Source of the DNA: Cryptosporangium phraense
GTDB taxonomy: Bacteria; Actinomycetota; Actinomycetes; Mycobacteriales; Cryptosporangiaceae
Reading direction: 5' to 3'
Assembly (NCBI RefSeq): GCF_006912135.1
Contig: NZ_VIRS01000018.1
Coordinates: forward strand, 1-64,000
DNA: 64,000 bases
A program made the position numbers and the translations under genes. Shown here in pieces: positions 32,985-40,579 of this stretch (positions are counted from its first letter, which is position 1; every line of letters starts with the position of its first letter). The notes under the pieces are model-generated. The model did not search any database. It saw only the letters and a list, made by a program, of their open reading frames with translations, and was not told the origin of the DNA.

Positions 32985-33750
32985 TCACCAGGGCCTGCCA
33001 CTCGCGGGTCTGGGGATGGGCGTAGGTGGGGTCGTCGTGGACGGCGAAGCCGTGTTGGGCGCCCTCCAGTTCGATCAGGGTGGAGCGGGCCAACTGCGCG
33101 ACGGCTTCGCGCGACGAATCGATCGGGACGAACGTGTCCTTGGTGCCGTGGACGATCAGCGTCGGCACGGCGATCCGGGGTAACGCCTCCCGCGCCGAGA
33201 CCTGAAAGACCTCGTTGAGCATCGCCCGCCCCAGCCGGAACGTCGGCGAGTGCTCGACGAACCCCGCGCGGTCGAGGCGGGCCGCGCCGTCGGCGTCGAT
33301 GTGATCGCCGGACCAGTACGGCTTCTCGTCGACGAACCGGCGCTTGTAGTCCAGCAACGGGTTGAACAGCACCAGATCGCGCACGTCGCCGGCCGCCGCC
33401 ACCAGCGCGCACACCCCGCCGCTGAAGCTCGTCCCGATCAGCGTCGGTGCGCCGCCGATCGTCCGGACCTCGTCGAGCGCGGCGCGCACGTCGTTCGCGG
33501 CGGCCGAGAGCGTGAGCTCCTCCTGGCGCCCGGCGCTCCCGCCGTGCCCCCGCAGGTCGAAGCGGAGCGACGCGACGCCCACGTCGGCCAGCCCCTCGGC
33601 CAGCCGGACGTAGAACCCGCCCTCGTCCCGGGTGACGCCACCGCCGTGGACGAGCACCGCCGATCTCTCGACGGGGGACTCCGGCTGGGTCAGCGTGCCC
33701 TCGAGCCTGGTGCCATCGAAACTACGGAAAGTGACGTCCACATGCGACAT
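32947..33750 (-). CDS. Alpha/beta-fold hydrolase (serine aminopeptidase/DLH type)
   Basis: A 267-residue soluble hydrolase. The strand-turn AVLVHGGGVTRDEGGF and LRFDLRGHGGSAG precede the nucleophile elbow IGTSFSGG. The acid is in VHGTKDTFVP and the base is in EGAQHGFAV, giving a complete triad. It starts at the ATG at 33750 after GGGAGG; the open frame to 33813 adds sequence without similarity. The natural ester or amide substrate is unknown. Confidence 0.88.
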   Translation of the reverse strand: MSHVDVTFRSFDGTRLEGTLTQPESPVERSAVLVHGGGVTRDEGGFYVRLAEGLADVGVASLRFDLRGHGGSAGRQEELTLSAAANDVRAALDEVRTIGGAPTLIGTSFSGGVCALVAAAGDVRDLVLFNPLLDYKRRFVDEKPYWSGDHIDADGAARLDRAGFVEHSPTFRLGRAMLNEVFQVSAREALPRIAVPTLIVHGTKDTFVPIDSSREAVAQLARSTLIELEGAQHGFAVHDDPTYAHPQTREWQALVIRETTAWLARRT

Positions 33751-33826
33751 TTGTTGCCTCCCGGTGCCGCAGCTCACTTCATCAGACCACTGAAGTGACT
33801 TTGCGTACACCAATTACGGTGGGGGC

Positions 33827-33958
33827 ATGCGAGTGGGCATCGGATTGGGGATCGCGCTCGGAGCCGCCTTCGGGCTGCTGTTCCACAACCTCGCGCTCGG
33901 CGTCGCGTTAGGTGTGGCGATCGGCATGGGCTGGGGCGTCAGTTCCCGCAAGCGCTGA
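33827..33958 (+). CDS. 43-residue glycine-rich membrane peptide
   Basis: A short frame reads MRVGIGLGIALGAAFGLL, then a second hydrophobic stretch, and ends WGVSSRKR with a positive tail. It is almost wholly hydrophobic with repeated G-x3-G/A spacing, as in glycine-zipper membrane peptides. It contains one rare TTA Leu codon (33907-33909). GGTGGGGG precedes the ATG. It resembles the small conserved membrane peptides often seen in actinomycetes, but the family is unknown to me. Confidence 0.6.
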   Translation: MRVGIGLGIALGAAFGLLFHNLALGVALGVAIGMGWGVSSRKR

Positions 33959-34043
33959 CAAGATCGGTCCAGAGACCGATTGCCCCCGCGCGACGCGCGG
34001 ACCGGTAGCGGCGCCGGAGCCCGCGGCGAGCTACCGTCACTCC

Positions 34044-34799
34044 ATGGACCACGGGGAATACTGCAAAGCGCTGTTCCGCGAGATCGATCGGTTAGCTGCC
34101 CTCCTGCCGGACACCGATCTGACGACACCGGTCCCGAGCTGCCCCGCCTGGGATCTGGGCAAACTGGGCGGCCACGTAGGTGCCACCGAGCGGTGGGTCA
34201 CCGCGATGATCACGTCGGGCTCCACCGAGAAGCTGCCGTTCGCCGAGTTCGAGGAGAACATCCCGACCGAGGCCACCGCTCTGTCCGACTGGGTCGCGGC
34301 CGGCGTCGACGGGCTGATCAGCGCACTGGTCGCCGCGCCCGCGCACCAGCAGGTCTGGACGCTGGGCGGCACGACCCGGCCGACCGCGTTCTGGGCCCGC
34401 CGAATGCTCCACGAAGCCGCCGTCCACCGCACGGACGCCGCTCTCGCGCTCAACGTCCCGGCCTCGGTCGACCCGGTCGTCGCCCGGGACGGCATCGAGG
34501 AAATCCTGACGATCCTGCCGTACGCGCCCCGCCTGGCCGGGTTCGGCGCGGTCCGCGGCGACGGCCAGTCGATCGAACTTGTGGCGACCGACGTCGACGC
34601 CCGGTGGCGCATCGACATCGGTGCGGCCAGCTTCGCCTGGCGTCCGACTGCGGCCGGTCAGGAGCCGGTCGAGGCGACCGTCACCGCGACCGCGACCGTC
34701 TCGAACCTCTACCTGTTCCTGTGGGGACGCCCGGCGGTCCCGCAGATCGCCGGGGACTCCAGCCTGCTGGCCCGCTGGTCGGCCACTACGGCTTTTTGA
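34044..34799 (+). CDS. DinB-like maleylpyruvate isomerase-family protein (TIGR03083)
   Basis: A 251-residue four-helix-bundle protein of the actinobacterial TIGR03083 group, related to mycothiol-dependent maleylpyruvate isomerase. The signature PVPSCPAWDLGKLGGHVG at about 30-47 carries one metal-site His, and RRMLHEAAVHRTDA supplies H-x4-H. The C-terminal half resembles the MDMPI_C domain. Members use mycothiol in isomerisation or thiol-transfer reactions. Codon 17 is a rare TTA. The 3' end overlaps the opposing VOC gene by 14 bp. Confidence 0.85.
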   Translation: MDHGEYCKALFREIDRLAALLPDTDLTTPVPSCPAWDLGKLGGHVGATERWVTAMITSGSTEKLPFAEFEENIPTEATALSDWVAAGVDGLISALVAAPAHQQVWTLGGTTRPTAFWARRMLHEAAVHRTDAALALNVPASVDPVVARDGIEEILTILPYAPRLAGFGAVRGDGQSIELVATDVDARWRIDIGAASFAWRPTAAGQEPVEATVTATATVSNLYLFLWGRPAVPQIAGDSSLLARWSATTAF

Positions 34800-35196
34800 C
34801 GTATTCGGAGAAACGAACAGCATTGCCGGACGGATCCCGGAACGCGCAGTCGCGGACGCCGTACGACTGCTCGACCGGTTCCTGCACCACCTCGGCGCCG
34901 GCCGCGGCCAGACGCTCGAACGTGGCCCCGCAATCGTCGGTCGTGAAGATCAAGGCGGTCAGGTTGCCCTTGGCCACGATCGCGCTGAACGTCTCGGCGT
35001 CCGGGCCGAGACGCATGGCCGGCGTCTCCAGCACGATCTCGACGTCCGGCTGATTCGGGGCGTGGAGGGAGAGCCAGCGGTTCGGGCCGAACGTCAGGTC
35101 TTCCTTGACCACCAGGCCGAGCAGGTCGCGGTAGAACGCGAGTGCTTCGTCCTGGTCGTCGACGACGACGAACGTGTGCGAGAGCGAAAGTTCCAT
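34786..35196 (-). CDS. VOC-superfamily (glyoxalase-like) protein
   Basis: A 136-residue VOC protein: LSHTFVVVDDQDEALAFYRD with LLGLVVKED, then VEIVLETPAM, and a second module closing with DCAFRDPSGNAVRFSEY. The His, Glu and second-module Glu positions seen in glyoxalase-like enzymes are conserved in part. The ATG at 35196 is preferred; a GTG at 35205 is possible, and neither has a clear ribosome site. It follows the AraC gene after about 10 bp and is probably its target and co-transcribed with it. Confidence 0.87.
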   Translation of the reverse strand: MELSLSHTFVVVDDQDEALAFYRDLLGLVVKEDLTFGPNRWLSLHAPNQPDVEIVLETPAMRLGPDAETFSAIVAKGNLTALIFTTDDCGATFERLAAAGAEVVQEPVEQSYGVRDCAFRDPSGNAVRFSEYVKKP

Positions 35197-35206
35197 GCCG
35201 GCCACG

Positions 35207-35626
35207 CTAGGCGCGGGCCGGTACCGCGCGCTTCTCCGAAACTGCTCGATCCAGGGCCAGCCGTTCGTAGTGGGCCCGGACGCAGCCCGGGACGCTGGTG
35301 ACCGGATGCGACCGGGCCCGGTACGCGCTCGGCGTCTCGCCGACCAGCGCGGTGAAGCGGGAACTGAACGACCCCAGCGAGGTGCATCCGACCGCGAGGC
35401 AGACGTCGGTGACGCTCAGGTCTCCGCGCCGGAGCAGCACCTGCGCCCGTTCGATCCGGCGCGTCATCAGGTAGCCGTAGGGCGTCTCGCCGTAGGCGGC
35501 CCGGAACTGGCGGGCGAAGTGCGCCGGTGACATGAGCGCGGTGCGGGCCAGCGCCGGGACGTCGAGCGGCTGGGCGTACTCGCGGTCCATCCGATCGCGC
35601 GCGCGGCGCAGCCCGTCGAGGCTCAC
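35207..35626 (-). CDS. Minimal AraC-family regulator
   Basis: A 139-residue protein made only of the AraC DNA-binding domain. The first HTH is DVPALARTALMSPAHFARQFR. The second, SVTDVCLAVGCTSLGSFSSRF, is followed by GETPSAYR. There is no ligand-binding part, so its activity may be set by expression level. The GTG start overlaps the stop of the truncated VOC gene (GTGA). With VOC genes on both sides it probably regulates them. Confidence 0.88.
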   Translation of the reverse strand: MSLDGLRRARDRMDREYAQPLDVPALARTALMSPAHFARQFRAAYGETPYGYLMTRRIERAQVLLRRGDLSVTDVCLAVGCTSLGSFSSRFTALVGETPSAYRARSHPVTSVPGCVRAHYERLALDRAVSEKRAVPARA

Positions 35627-35823
35627 GAGGGCGTCACGGTGAAGAACTCGTAGCTGTGGCCGCCGCGGTCGTCGAAGTCGAGCGTGAGGTCGTCGTTGAC
35701 CCGGACCGGCGCGAACGGTCCGGCGTCGGGGCCGGGTTCGAGACCGAGCAGCGCGCCGAAGAACCCGGCGGCCGCGTGCCGGTCACAGGCCCGGACGATC
35801 GTGTCGTTCAGCGTGACTGACAC
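35623..35823 (-). pseudogene. Half-length VOC gene (N-terminal module only)
   Basis: A 66-codon frame reads MSVTLNDTIVRACDRHAAAG, then ALLGLEPGPDAGPFAPV and LTLDFDDR. This is the first module of a VOC protein that normally has about 120 residues with HYAFLV at the module joint. Here the corresponding HSYEFFTVTPS ends in a stop. The second module is absent. It could be a functional half that dimerises, but loss of the 3' half is more likely, since the neighbouring MarR remnant is also broken. Confidence 0.6.
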
Positions 35824-35877
35824 CTGGCCTCCGGGAAAGACGTATGCGGATCGCCTACGACTAGACCATGAACGACG

Positions 35878-36048
35878 GAGGCCCGGCGCCGGGAGTTGCG
35901 GCTCACCCCGGCCGGAACCGAACTGCTGGCCGCCGCCCGGGACTGGCAGCGCTCGACGTTCACCGAGCTCACCGCCGACTGGCCCGCCGACGACCGGGAG
36001 CGGTTCGGGGCCTACCTGGCCCGGCTGGCCGAGGATGTCGGAGCGTGA
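35878..36048 (+). pseudogene. MarR-family regulator, C-terminal remnant
   Basis: A 57-codon frame reads EARRRELRLTPAGTELLAAA, then ARDWQRSTFTELTADWP and a final helix ending LARLAEDVGA. This is the wing and last two dimerisation helices of a MarR protein. A stop lies just upstream in the same frame, and there is no start codon except an internal TTG. The first ~90 residues with the recognition helix are missing. The remnant abuts the SagB gene's stop codon. Confidence 0.7.
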
Positions 36049-37479
36049 TCAACGCACCTTCGGTGTGACCATGCGGAACTCGGCCGGTACTCCGGGTGCG
36101 CCGCCGGGCCGGTTGCGATACGCGGGCACGCCGACACATGTGAACAGCAGCGTGACCAGGTCCGACGGTTCCCGGAGCAGGGCAGGCACCTCGGAGTCGA
36201 GGAACGTCATGCCGGTGGCCCCGGCGCCGAGCGCGTAGGCGGCCAGGTGCAGGCGCCCCTCGACCAGGCCGGCTGCGAGCTGCGCCTCGCGGTAGGTGTG
36301 GTCGTCCAGGTCGGCGTCCCGGACGGCGGCGATGACGACATAGGACGCTTCGCCGCCCAGCTCCTGGCCGACGCAGATCCGGACCAGCTCGTCGCGGGAC
36401 GTGTCGGTGTGCACCGGCGTCGACAGGTCGGGACAGCGGTACAGCCCCGGCTGTACGTCGTCGACGCCGTGCACGACGACCCAGTGCGGGACGTCGATAC
36501 CGCGCAGCGCGGCGCGCAGCGACCACTCGAACGTGGCCCGGGGCAGGTTCCGGGCCGGGTCCATCCGGCGCTGCGAGCCCCGCTGCAGGATCACGACGTC
36601 GAGCGACTCCGACGGCGGAGCGTCGTCGAGCGGTGCCCCCGAGGACCACGGACGACCGAGCTCGTCGCGCTCACCGGCCCGCTGGGCCAGCGTGCAGAGC
36701 GGGAACTCGACCGACGGCAGCTCGCCGCACTCGGCCGGCCCGGTCGGGGCGATCGCCGGTTCGTCCGGGCCGAACGTCAGCAGGGCCAGCGGGTACTCGT
36801 GGACGCCGTCCGCCCCCACGAGCGCGCGCAGCGTCGCGTCGGGAAAGAGAGTTCGAAGGGACGGGGACAGCCCGGCGCTCGCCGTGGCCGCGGAGAGCTG
36901 CGCGAGCAGCGTGCCCGCGTCCCAGTAGAGGTGACGCCAGCCGCGCTCGGCGTAGCGCCAACCGGTGCGCCACGGAACGCCGGTCACGACGAGCGTGGTG
37001 GCGCCACCTACGGCGGGCGGGCCGACCTGCACGAGCGCGTGCGCACGGGGGTCGTACCAGTGGACGCCGTCCGGGACGCCCGGTACCGACCGCGTGCTGG
37101 CGTAGACCTCCAGCGGGAAGCGGGCCCCGGCCGAGCCGGAGGCGCGGAACGGGTGCGGGCGGCCGCGCCGCTCGGTCACCCGGGTGATGCCCGCGCCGAG
37201 GTAGAGGATCCGCCCGAGCTGCCGAGCATCCAGCTCGGACGCCGGTGTGGACGCTCCGGCCAGGGTCTCGGTGGCGCTCAGCGCCGGGGGCGGGAGGTCA
37301 CGGGGGAGCGGGGTGACCGGGAGCCCGCGGTAGGTCTTGGTGAACGGCGGGCTGATCGCGACGTCGTTGGGGACGATGTCGTGACGCACGCGCGGATCGT
37401 CGGCGGGCACGTCCCACTCGCGGTCGTCGGAGTACGACGTGAGGCGGTGCAGCAGACCGGCCCCGCTATCCCCGTTCAT
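36049..37479 (-). CDS. SagB-type dehydrogenase / nitroreductase-family protein
   Basis: A 476-residue FMN-dependent oxidoreductase built of two nitroreductase-like halves, as in the SagB/McbC dehydrogenases that oxidise thiazolines and oxazolines in RiPPs. The N-terminus (LTSYSDDREWDVP, ISPPFTKTYRG) matches SagB-type proteins. FMN-site stretches include RASGSAGARFPLEVYA, WRHLYWDAGTLLAQLSAATA and LHLAAYALGAGATGMTFLDS. No YcaO cyclodehydratase or obvious precursor peptide is nearby, so it may act on another substrate. It starts 10 bp after the XRE-TPR gene, which makes the two an operon. Confidence 0.85.
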   Translation of the reverse strand: MNGDSGAGLLHRLTSYSDDREWDVPADDPRVRHDIVPNDVAISPPFTKTYRGLPVTPLPRDLPPPALSATETLAGASTPASELDARQLGRILYLGAGITRVTERRGRPHPFRASGSAGARFPLEVYASTRSVPGVPDGVHWYDPRAHALVQVGPPAVGGATTLVVTGVPWRTGWRYAERGWRHLYWDAGTLLAQLSAATASAGLSPSLRTLFPDATLRALVGADGVHEYPLALLTFGPDEPAIAPTGPAECGELPSVEFPLCTLAQRAGERDELGRPWSSGAPLDDAPPSESLDVVILQRGSQRRMDPARNLPRATFEWSLRAALRGIDVPHWVVVHGVDDVQPGLYRCPDLSTPVHTDTSRDELVRICVGQELGGEASYVVIAAVRDADLDDHTYREAQLAAGLVEGRLHLAAYALGAGATGMTFLDSEVPALLREPSDLVTLLFTCVGVPAYRNRPGGAPGVPAEFRMVTPKVR

Positions 37480-37489
37480 CCACCAGACA

Positions 37490-38698
37490 CTAGCGACGAA
37501 CCGCGTCGAACAGCCGCTGGACGGCCAACGGGCGCTCGCTTCCCCGGCGCAGCACCCCGGCCAGCCGGCGCAGCTCGTGCCGGATCCGCGACGAGCTGAG
37601 ATCGGTCGCCACGTCGTACGCGGCCAACCCGACCCGGGCCGCCTCCTCCGGACGCCCGGCCCGGGCCAGCGACGTGCCCAGCAGCGTGAGCGAGTAGGCC
37701 CGGTCGCGCCGGGAGAACCCGTGATGAGCCTGCCAGCGGGCGTGCGCCTCCAGCGCGCGCTCCGGCTCGCCGGCCTCGGAGTAACAGAGCGCGGTCTGCA
37801 GGGCGAACAGCGGATACCCGTAACCGGCGCCCAGGTCGTCGGGCGCATCGGCCGAGAGCAGGTCCTCGGCCTCGTGCAGCTTGGCCTGCACGGCCGGCAG
37901 CCGGGCACCCAGCATGGCCTGGGCGCGGGCCTCCTGCTGCGCGGCCTCGGCCCGCACCCGGTCGGGGACGTGCCACGGCCCCTCCTGCACCGCGCGGGAG
38001 AGCGTCAGCATCCGGGGTGCGTCCCGGTCGTCCCACGCGGCCTGGCTCTTGCGCAGCAGGACGTAACCCTGCATGGCCAGGTCACCGGCCTCCTGGGCCC
38101 ACTCGGTGGCGCGGTCCCGCCAGTACGCCGCCTGGCTCGGGCCGCCGGCGTCCCGGTAGAGCCAGCCGGTGAACTCGGCCGCCCGCGCGCCCACGCCGAG
38201 CAGCGCGCCGCGGACGTCGCTGCGCACCGAGCGGGCACTCCGGTCGATCGCGCCGACCAGCCCGAGCGCCGCGGGCAGCGCCGCGCGGGGGCCCAGCGAC
38301 CCGTCGTCCCGGGCCAGCGCGTCCAGGCGCTCGCGGAACTGGCCGACGACGTCCCCGTCGAAGTAGCGGCGGGCGTCGTCCAGGGCGGCGCTGATCTTGC
38401 TGAGGTCGTCCGTGCTGAGCGCGGGCAGCGAGGTCGGGATCTCGGGCTCGGGCGCGAACAGCTCGTCGGACATCAGATACGAGAACCGGTCGCGGGCCGG
38501 GCCGGACGCCTGGGCCAGCGCGGTGTCGAGCACCGCCTGCATGTCCGGCCGGGGACGGATGTCGGTGCCCGCCGACTCCCAGTTCGAGATCGTTCGGGCC
38601 GCGACGCCTAGCCGGTCGGCGAAGTCACGGATGGACAGGCGCAGCGCCTCACGCAGCGCACGCGCCTCACGTCCGGTCCAGTGCGTGACAGCAGTCAT
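37490..38698 (-). CDS. XRE-family regulator with TPR-like sensor domain
   Basis: A 402-residue actinomycete-type regulator. The N-terminal XRE HTH (about 8-60) reads LREALRLSIRDFADRLGVA with ARTISNWESAGTDIRP. The remaining 330 residues are helical TPR-like repeats (GYVLLRKSQAAWDDRDAPRM, LFALQTALCYSEAGEPERAL, LTLLGTSLARAGRPEEAARV). Such proteins respond to peptides or small ligands through the TPR part. It is divergent from a 77-residue Cys-containing protein with a 312-bp gap, and is followed by SagB. Confidence 0.9.
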   Translation of the reverse strand: MTAVTHWTGREARALREALRLSIRDFADRLGVAARTISNWESAGTDIRPRPDMQAVLDTALAQASGPARDRFSYLMSDELFAPEPEIPTSLPALSTDDLSKISAALDDARRYFDGDVVGQFRERLDALARDDGSLGPRAALPAALGLVGAIDRSARSVRSDVRGALLGVGARAAEFTGWLYRDAGGPSQAAYWRDRATEWAQEAGDLAMQGYVLLRKSQAAWDDRDAPRMLTLSRAVQEGPWHVPDRVRAEAAQQEARAQAMLGARLPAVQAKLHEAEDLLSADAPDDLGAGYGYPLFALQTALCYSEAGEPERALEAHARWQAHHGFSRRDRAYSLTLLGTSLARAGRPEEAARVGLAAYDVATDLSSSRIRHELRRLAGVLRRGSERPLAVQRLFDAVRR

Positions 38699-39010
38699 CC
38701 GGCCTCCGGGCGCGTCGACGTCAGACGGTGCCCGGATGCCGTGTTTTCAGCGGTGATGCAGCGTGGTTGCAGCGCAGTGACCTACCTGCTGCGTCCCCCG
38801 GGTATCAGGCTAGAGGTATCCGTTCCGTCGCGTTGTCCGGGAACTGCGGCGAAGGCTGCTCTCCGACTCCAGTTCGGAGGGTGGCCGCGGGCACAGCCCC
38901 TCTCCCGGCGGTGCGTGGGTTCGCGCGGCCCGGCTTACCCGGTCGCCGGCCCTGCGTCCTCCCTGCCGCCGGGAGAGGACCCCTCACCCCTTGGCGGAAG
39001 GAGCCCTCCG
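38699..39010. promoter_or_regulatory. 312-bp divergent region with TGCAGCG repeats
   Basis: This gap separates the XRE-TPR gene from the small 77-residue gene. TGCAGCG occurs at 38757-38763 and 38768-38774, 11 bp or one helical turn apart, a spacing that suits a dimeric XRE protein. The rest is GC-rich with no conserved RNA structure that I recognise. An AAGGAG site near the right end serves the 39011 gene. Confidence 0.4.
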
Positions 39011-39244
39011 ATGGCAGTCACGGACCCGGTAAGAACCAACTTCCGGCCACCGGGCTGGACGCGGAACGCGACCACCGAAGACGTGGACACTGCCCACCGG
39101 ATCCTGCCGATGCACGCCCCGACCGAATCGTCGCGGGGATGTTGTGCCAGCGCACTGCACCTGATCAACGCACCGGCGTGGCCGTGCGAGCAATACCTCT
39201 GGGCCAAGGCCGTGATCGACGCGGCCGAGCGCCAGGAGATCTAG
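39011..39244 (+). CDS. Small Cys-containing protein beside XRE-TPR gene
   Basis: A 77-residue protein (MAVTDPVRTNFRPPGWTRNA) with a conserved-looking core RGCCASALHLINAPAWPCEQYLWAKAV. Three cysteines, a histidine and tryptophans could form a metal or redox site. There is no signal peptide. Small proteins of this pattern are common next to XRE-TPR regulators in actinomycetes, but I cannot assign a function. AAGGAG lies 8 nt before the ATG. The stop shares CTAG with the opposing kinase-like gene. Confidence 0.7.
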   Translation: MAVTDPVRTNFRPPGWTRNATTEDVDTAHRILPMHAPTESSRGCCASALHLINAPAWPCEQYLWAKAVIDAAERQEI

Positions 39245-40524
39245 CGGGACGGGACCGTGACGTCCACCGCGGACTCGGAGATCGTCAGCAGGCCGCCGGC
39301 CGCGCGGATCCGCAGGGCCATCGCGCTGGAGTCGGTGCCGGCCAGGTCGGCGCCGTCGATCCGGAGCCGCAGGACCCCGTCGGACAGGGTGCCGACCACC
39401 TCGACGCCGCCACGTCGGTGGTTCGCGAACACCCAGCAGGCCGCGTAGTAGGCCAGCGTCTCGGCGTCCGGGGCGAGACGCTCCGGCGGCACGGTGATCA
39501 GGGCCGGGACGCCGTACCGGCTCGCGGCCGCGTCCAGCGCCGGGCCGAGCCCGGACTCGGTGAGCGTCATCGAGTGGATGCCGTGGGCCAGCTCGCGGAG
39601 CTCGCGCAGGGCCAGCCCGAGCTGCGCCTGGGCGTCGGCGAGGACGCGGCCGGCCCGCTCGTCGGTCTCGTGGCTGCGGGCGACGCCGAGCCGGACCGTC
39701 AGCGCGGAGAGCCTGGTCTGGGCGCTGTCGTGCAGGAGCTGTTCGAGCTCGCGCCGCTCGGCCCACCCGGCCTGGAGCGCCCTGGCCTGGGTGCGGTGTG
39801 CGTTCGACACCGCGTGCAGGCGAGCGGCGGCCAGCGCCGGAGTGATGAGGTCGAGTACCGCGAGCACCCGTCTTCGGGCCGTGACCGACAACACCGCCAG
39901 GTCGGGGACGGCCACTCCTTCGGGTTCGGGTACCTCGTGCCCGTCGGCGTCCAGATGGACACCGACGCCGGGGGACCAGTACGCGATCTCGAGCGCGGGG
40001 TCGGCCAGCGCCTGACGCAGCGCCGCGCGCAGCGCGTCGCCGGTGATCGGCCGGGGCAGCTCGGCGACCCGCTGGACGACCCGGAGCTGGAAGATCCGCG
40101 ACCGGAGCGTCGCCGCCACCACCGCGGTGGCCAGCACGAGCAGAGCCGCCACGACGGAGATCGGGAGCAGAGGGACGGCGAGCACCGGGGCCCACCGGGC
40201 CGCCCCCCGCACCGCCGTCACGTAGAGCCCGACCGCGACCGCGAGCGCGATCCAGAACGCGATCTCCCCGAGTCGCTCGACGCGTGCGGTACCCCACGCT
40301 CCGGGCCGCCCCAGCGGCCACAGCAGACCACATGCCCACCAGGCCGCGGGCAGCGCGAGACCGGGCCGGAACCCGTTCAACACCCCGGCGACGAGCGCGA
40401 ACGCCACCGCGACGACCACCGGCCCCAGCTCGGGCGGGCGCTGCGCCTCGACGGCCTCCAGTCCGACGACGACGACCCCCAACGCGGCGGTGACGAGGAT
40501 TCGCGAGCGGCCTACCAGTTGCAC
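39241..40524 (-). CDS. Orphan sensor histidine kinase-like protein with degenerate ATPase
   Basis: A 427-residue membrane protein with about five N-terminal helices (residues 8-140), a GAF-like linker, and a HisKA_3-type dimerisation segment ERRELEQLLHDSAQTRLSAL with phospho-acceptor His265. The ATPase region is poorly conserved. The N-box reads ACWVFANHRRGG instead of a canonical EALTNAxKHA, only a weak G1 (DGADLAG) is visible, and the G2 lid is absent. No response regulator is adjacent. It may bind a partner rather than phosphorylate. The GTG start is supported by an adjacent GGGAGG. Confidence 0.75.
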   Translation of the reverse strand: MQLVGRSRILVTAALGVVVVGLEAVEAQRPPELGPVVVAVAFALVAGVLNGFRPGLALPAAWWACGLLWPLGRPGAWGTARVERLGEIAFWIALAVAVGLYVTAVRGAARWAPVLAVPLLPISVVAALLVLATAVVAATLRSRIFQLRVVQRVAELPRPITGDALRAALRQALADPALEIAYWSPGVGVHLDADGHEVPEPEGVAVPDLAVLSVTARRRVLAVLDLITPALAAARLHAVSNAHRTQARALQAGWAERRELEQLLHDSAQTRLSALTVRLGVARSHETDERAGRVLADAQAQLGLALRELRELAHGIHSMTLTESGLGPALDAAASRYGVPALITVPPERLAPDAETLAYYAACWVFANHRRGGVEVVGTLSDGVLRLRIDGADLAGTDSSAMALRIRAAGGLLTISESAVDVTVPSR

Positions 40525-40579
40525 CCTCCCAGGGAACGATGTCCCGAAGCTCCCGGCCAGGGTGCGGGCACCCAATAAG

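Noticed and set aside
36049-39244. Complete thiazole/oxazole RiPP cluster around SagB
   Set aside because: No YcaO, E1-like protein or precursor with a Cys/Ser/Thr-rich core was identified, so only the enzyme is reported.
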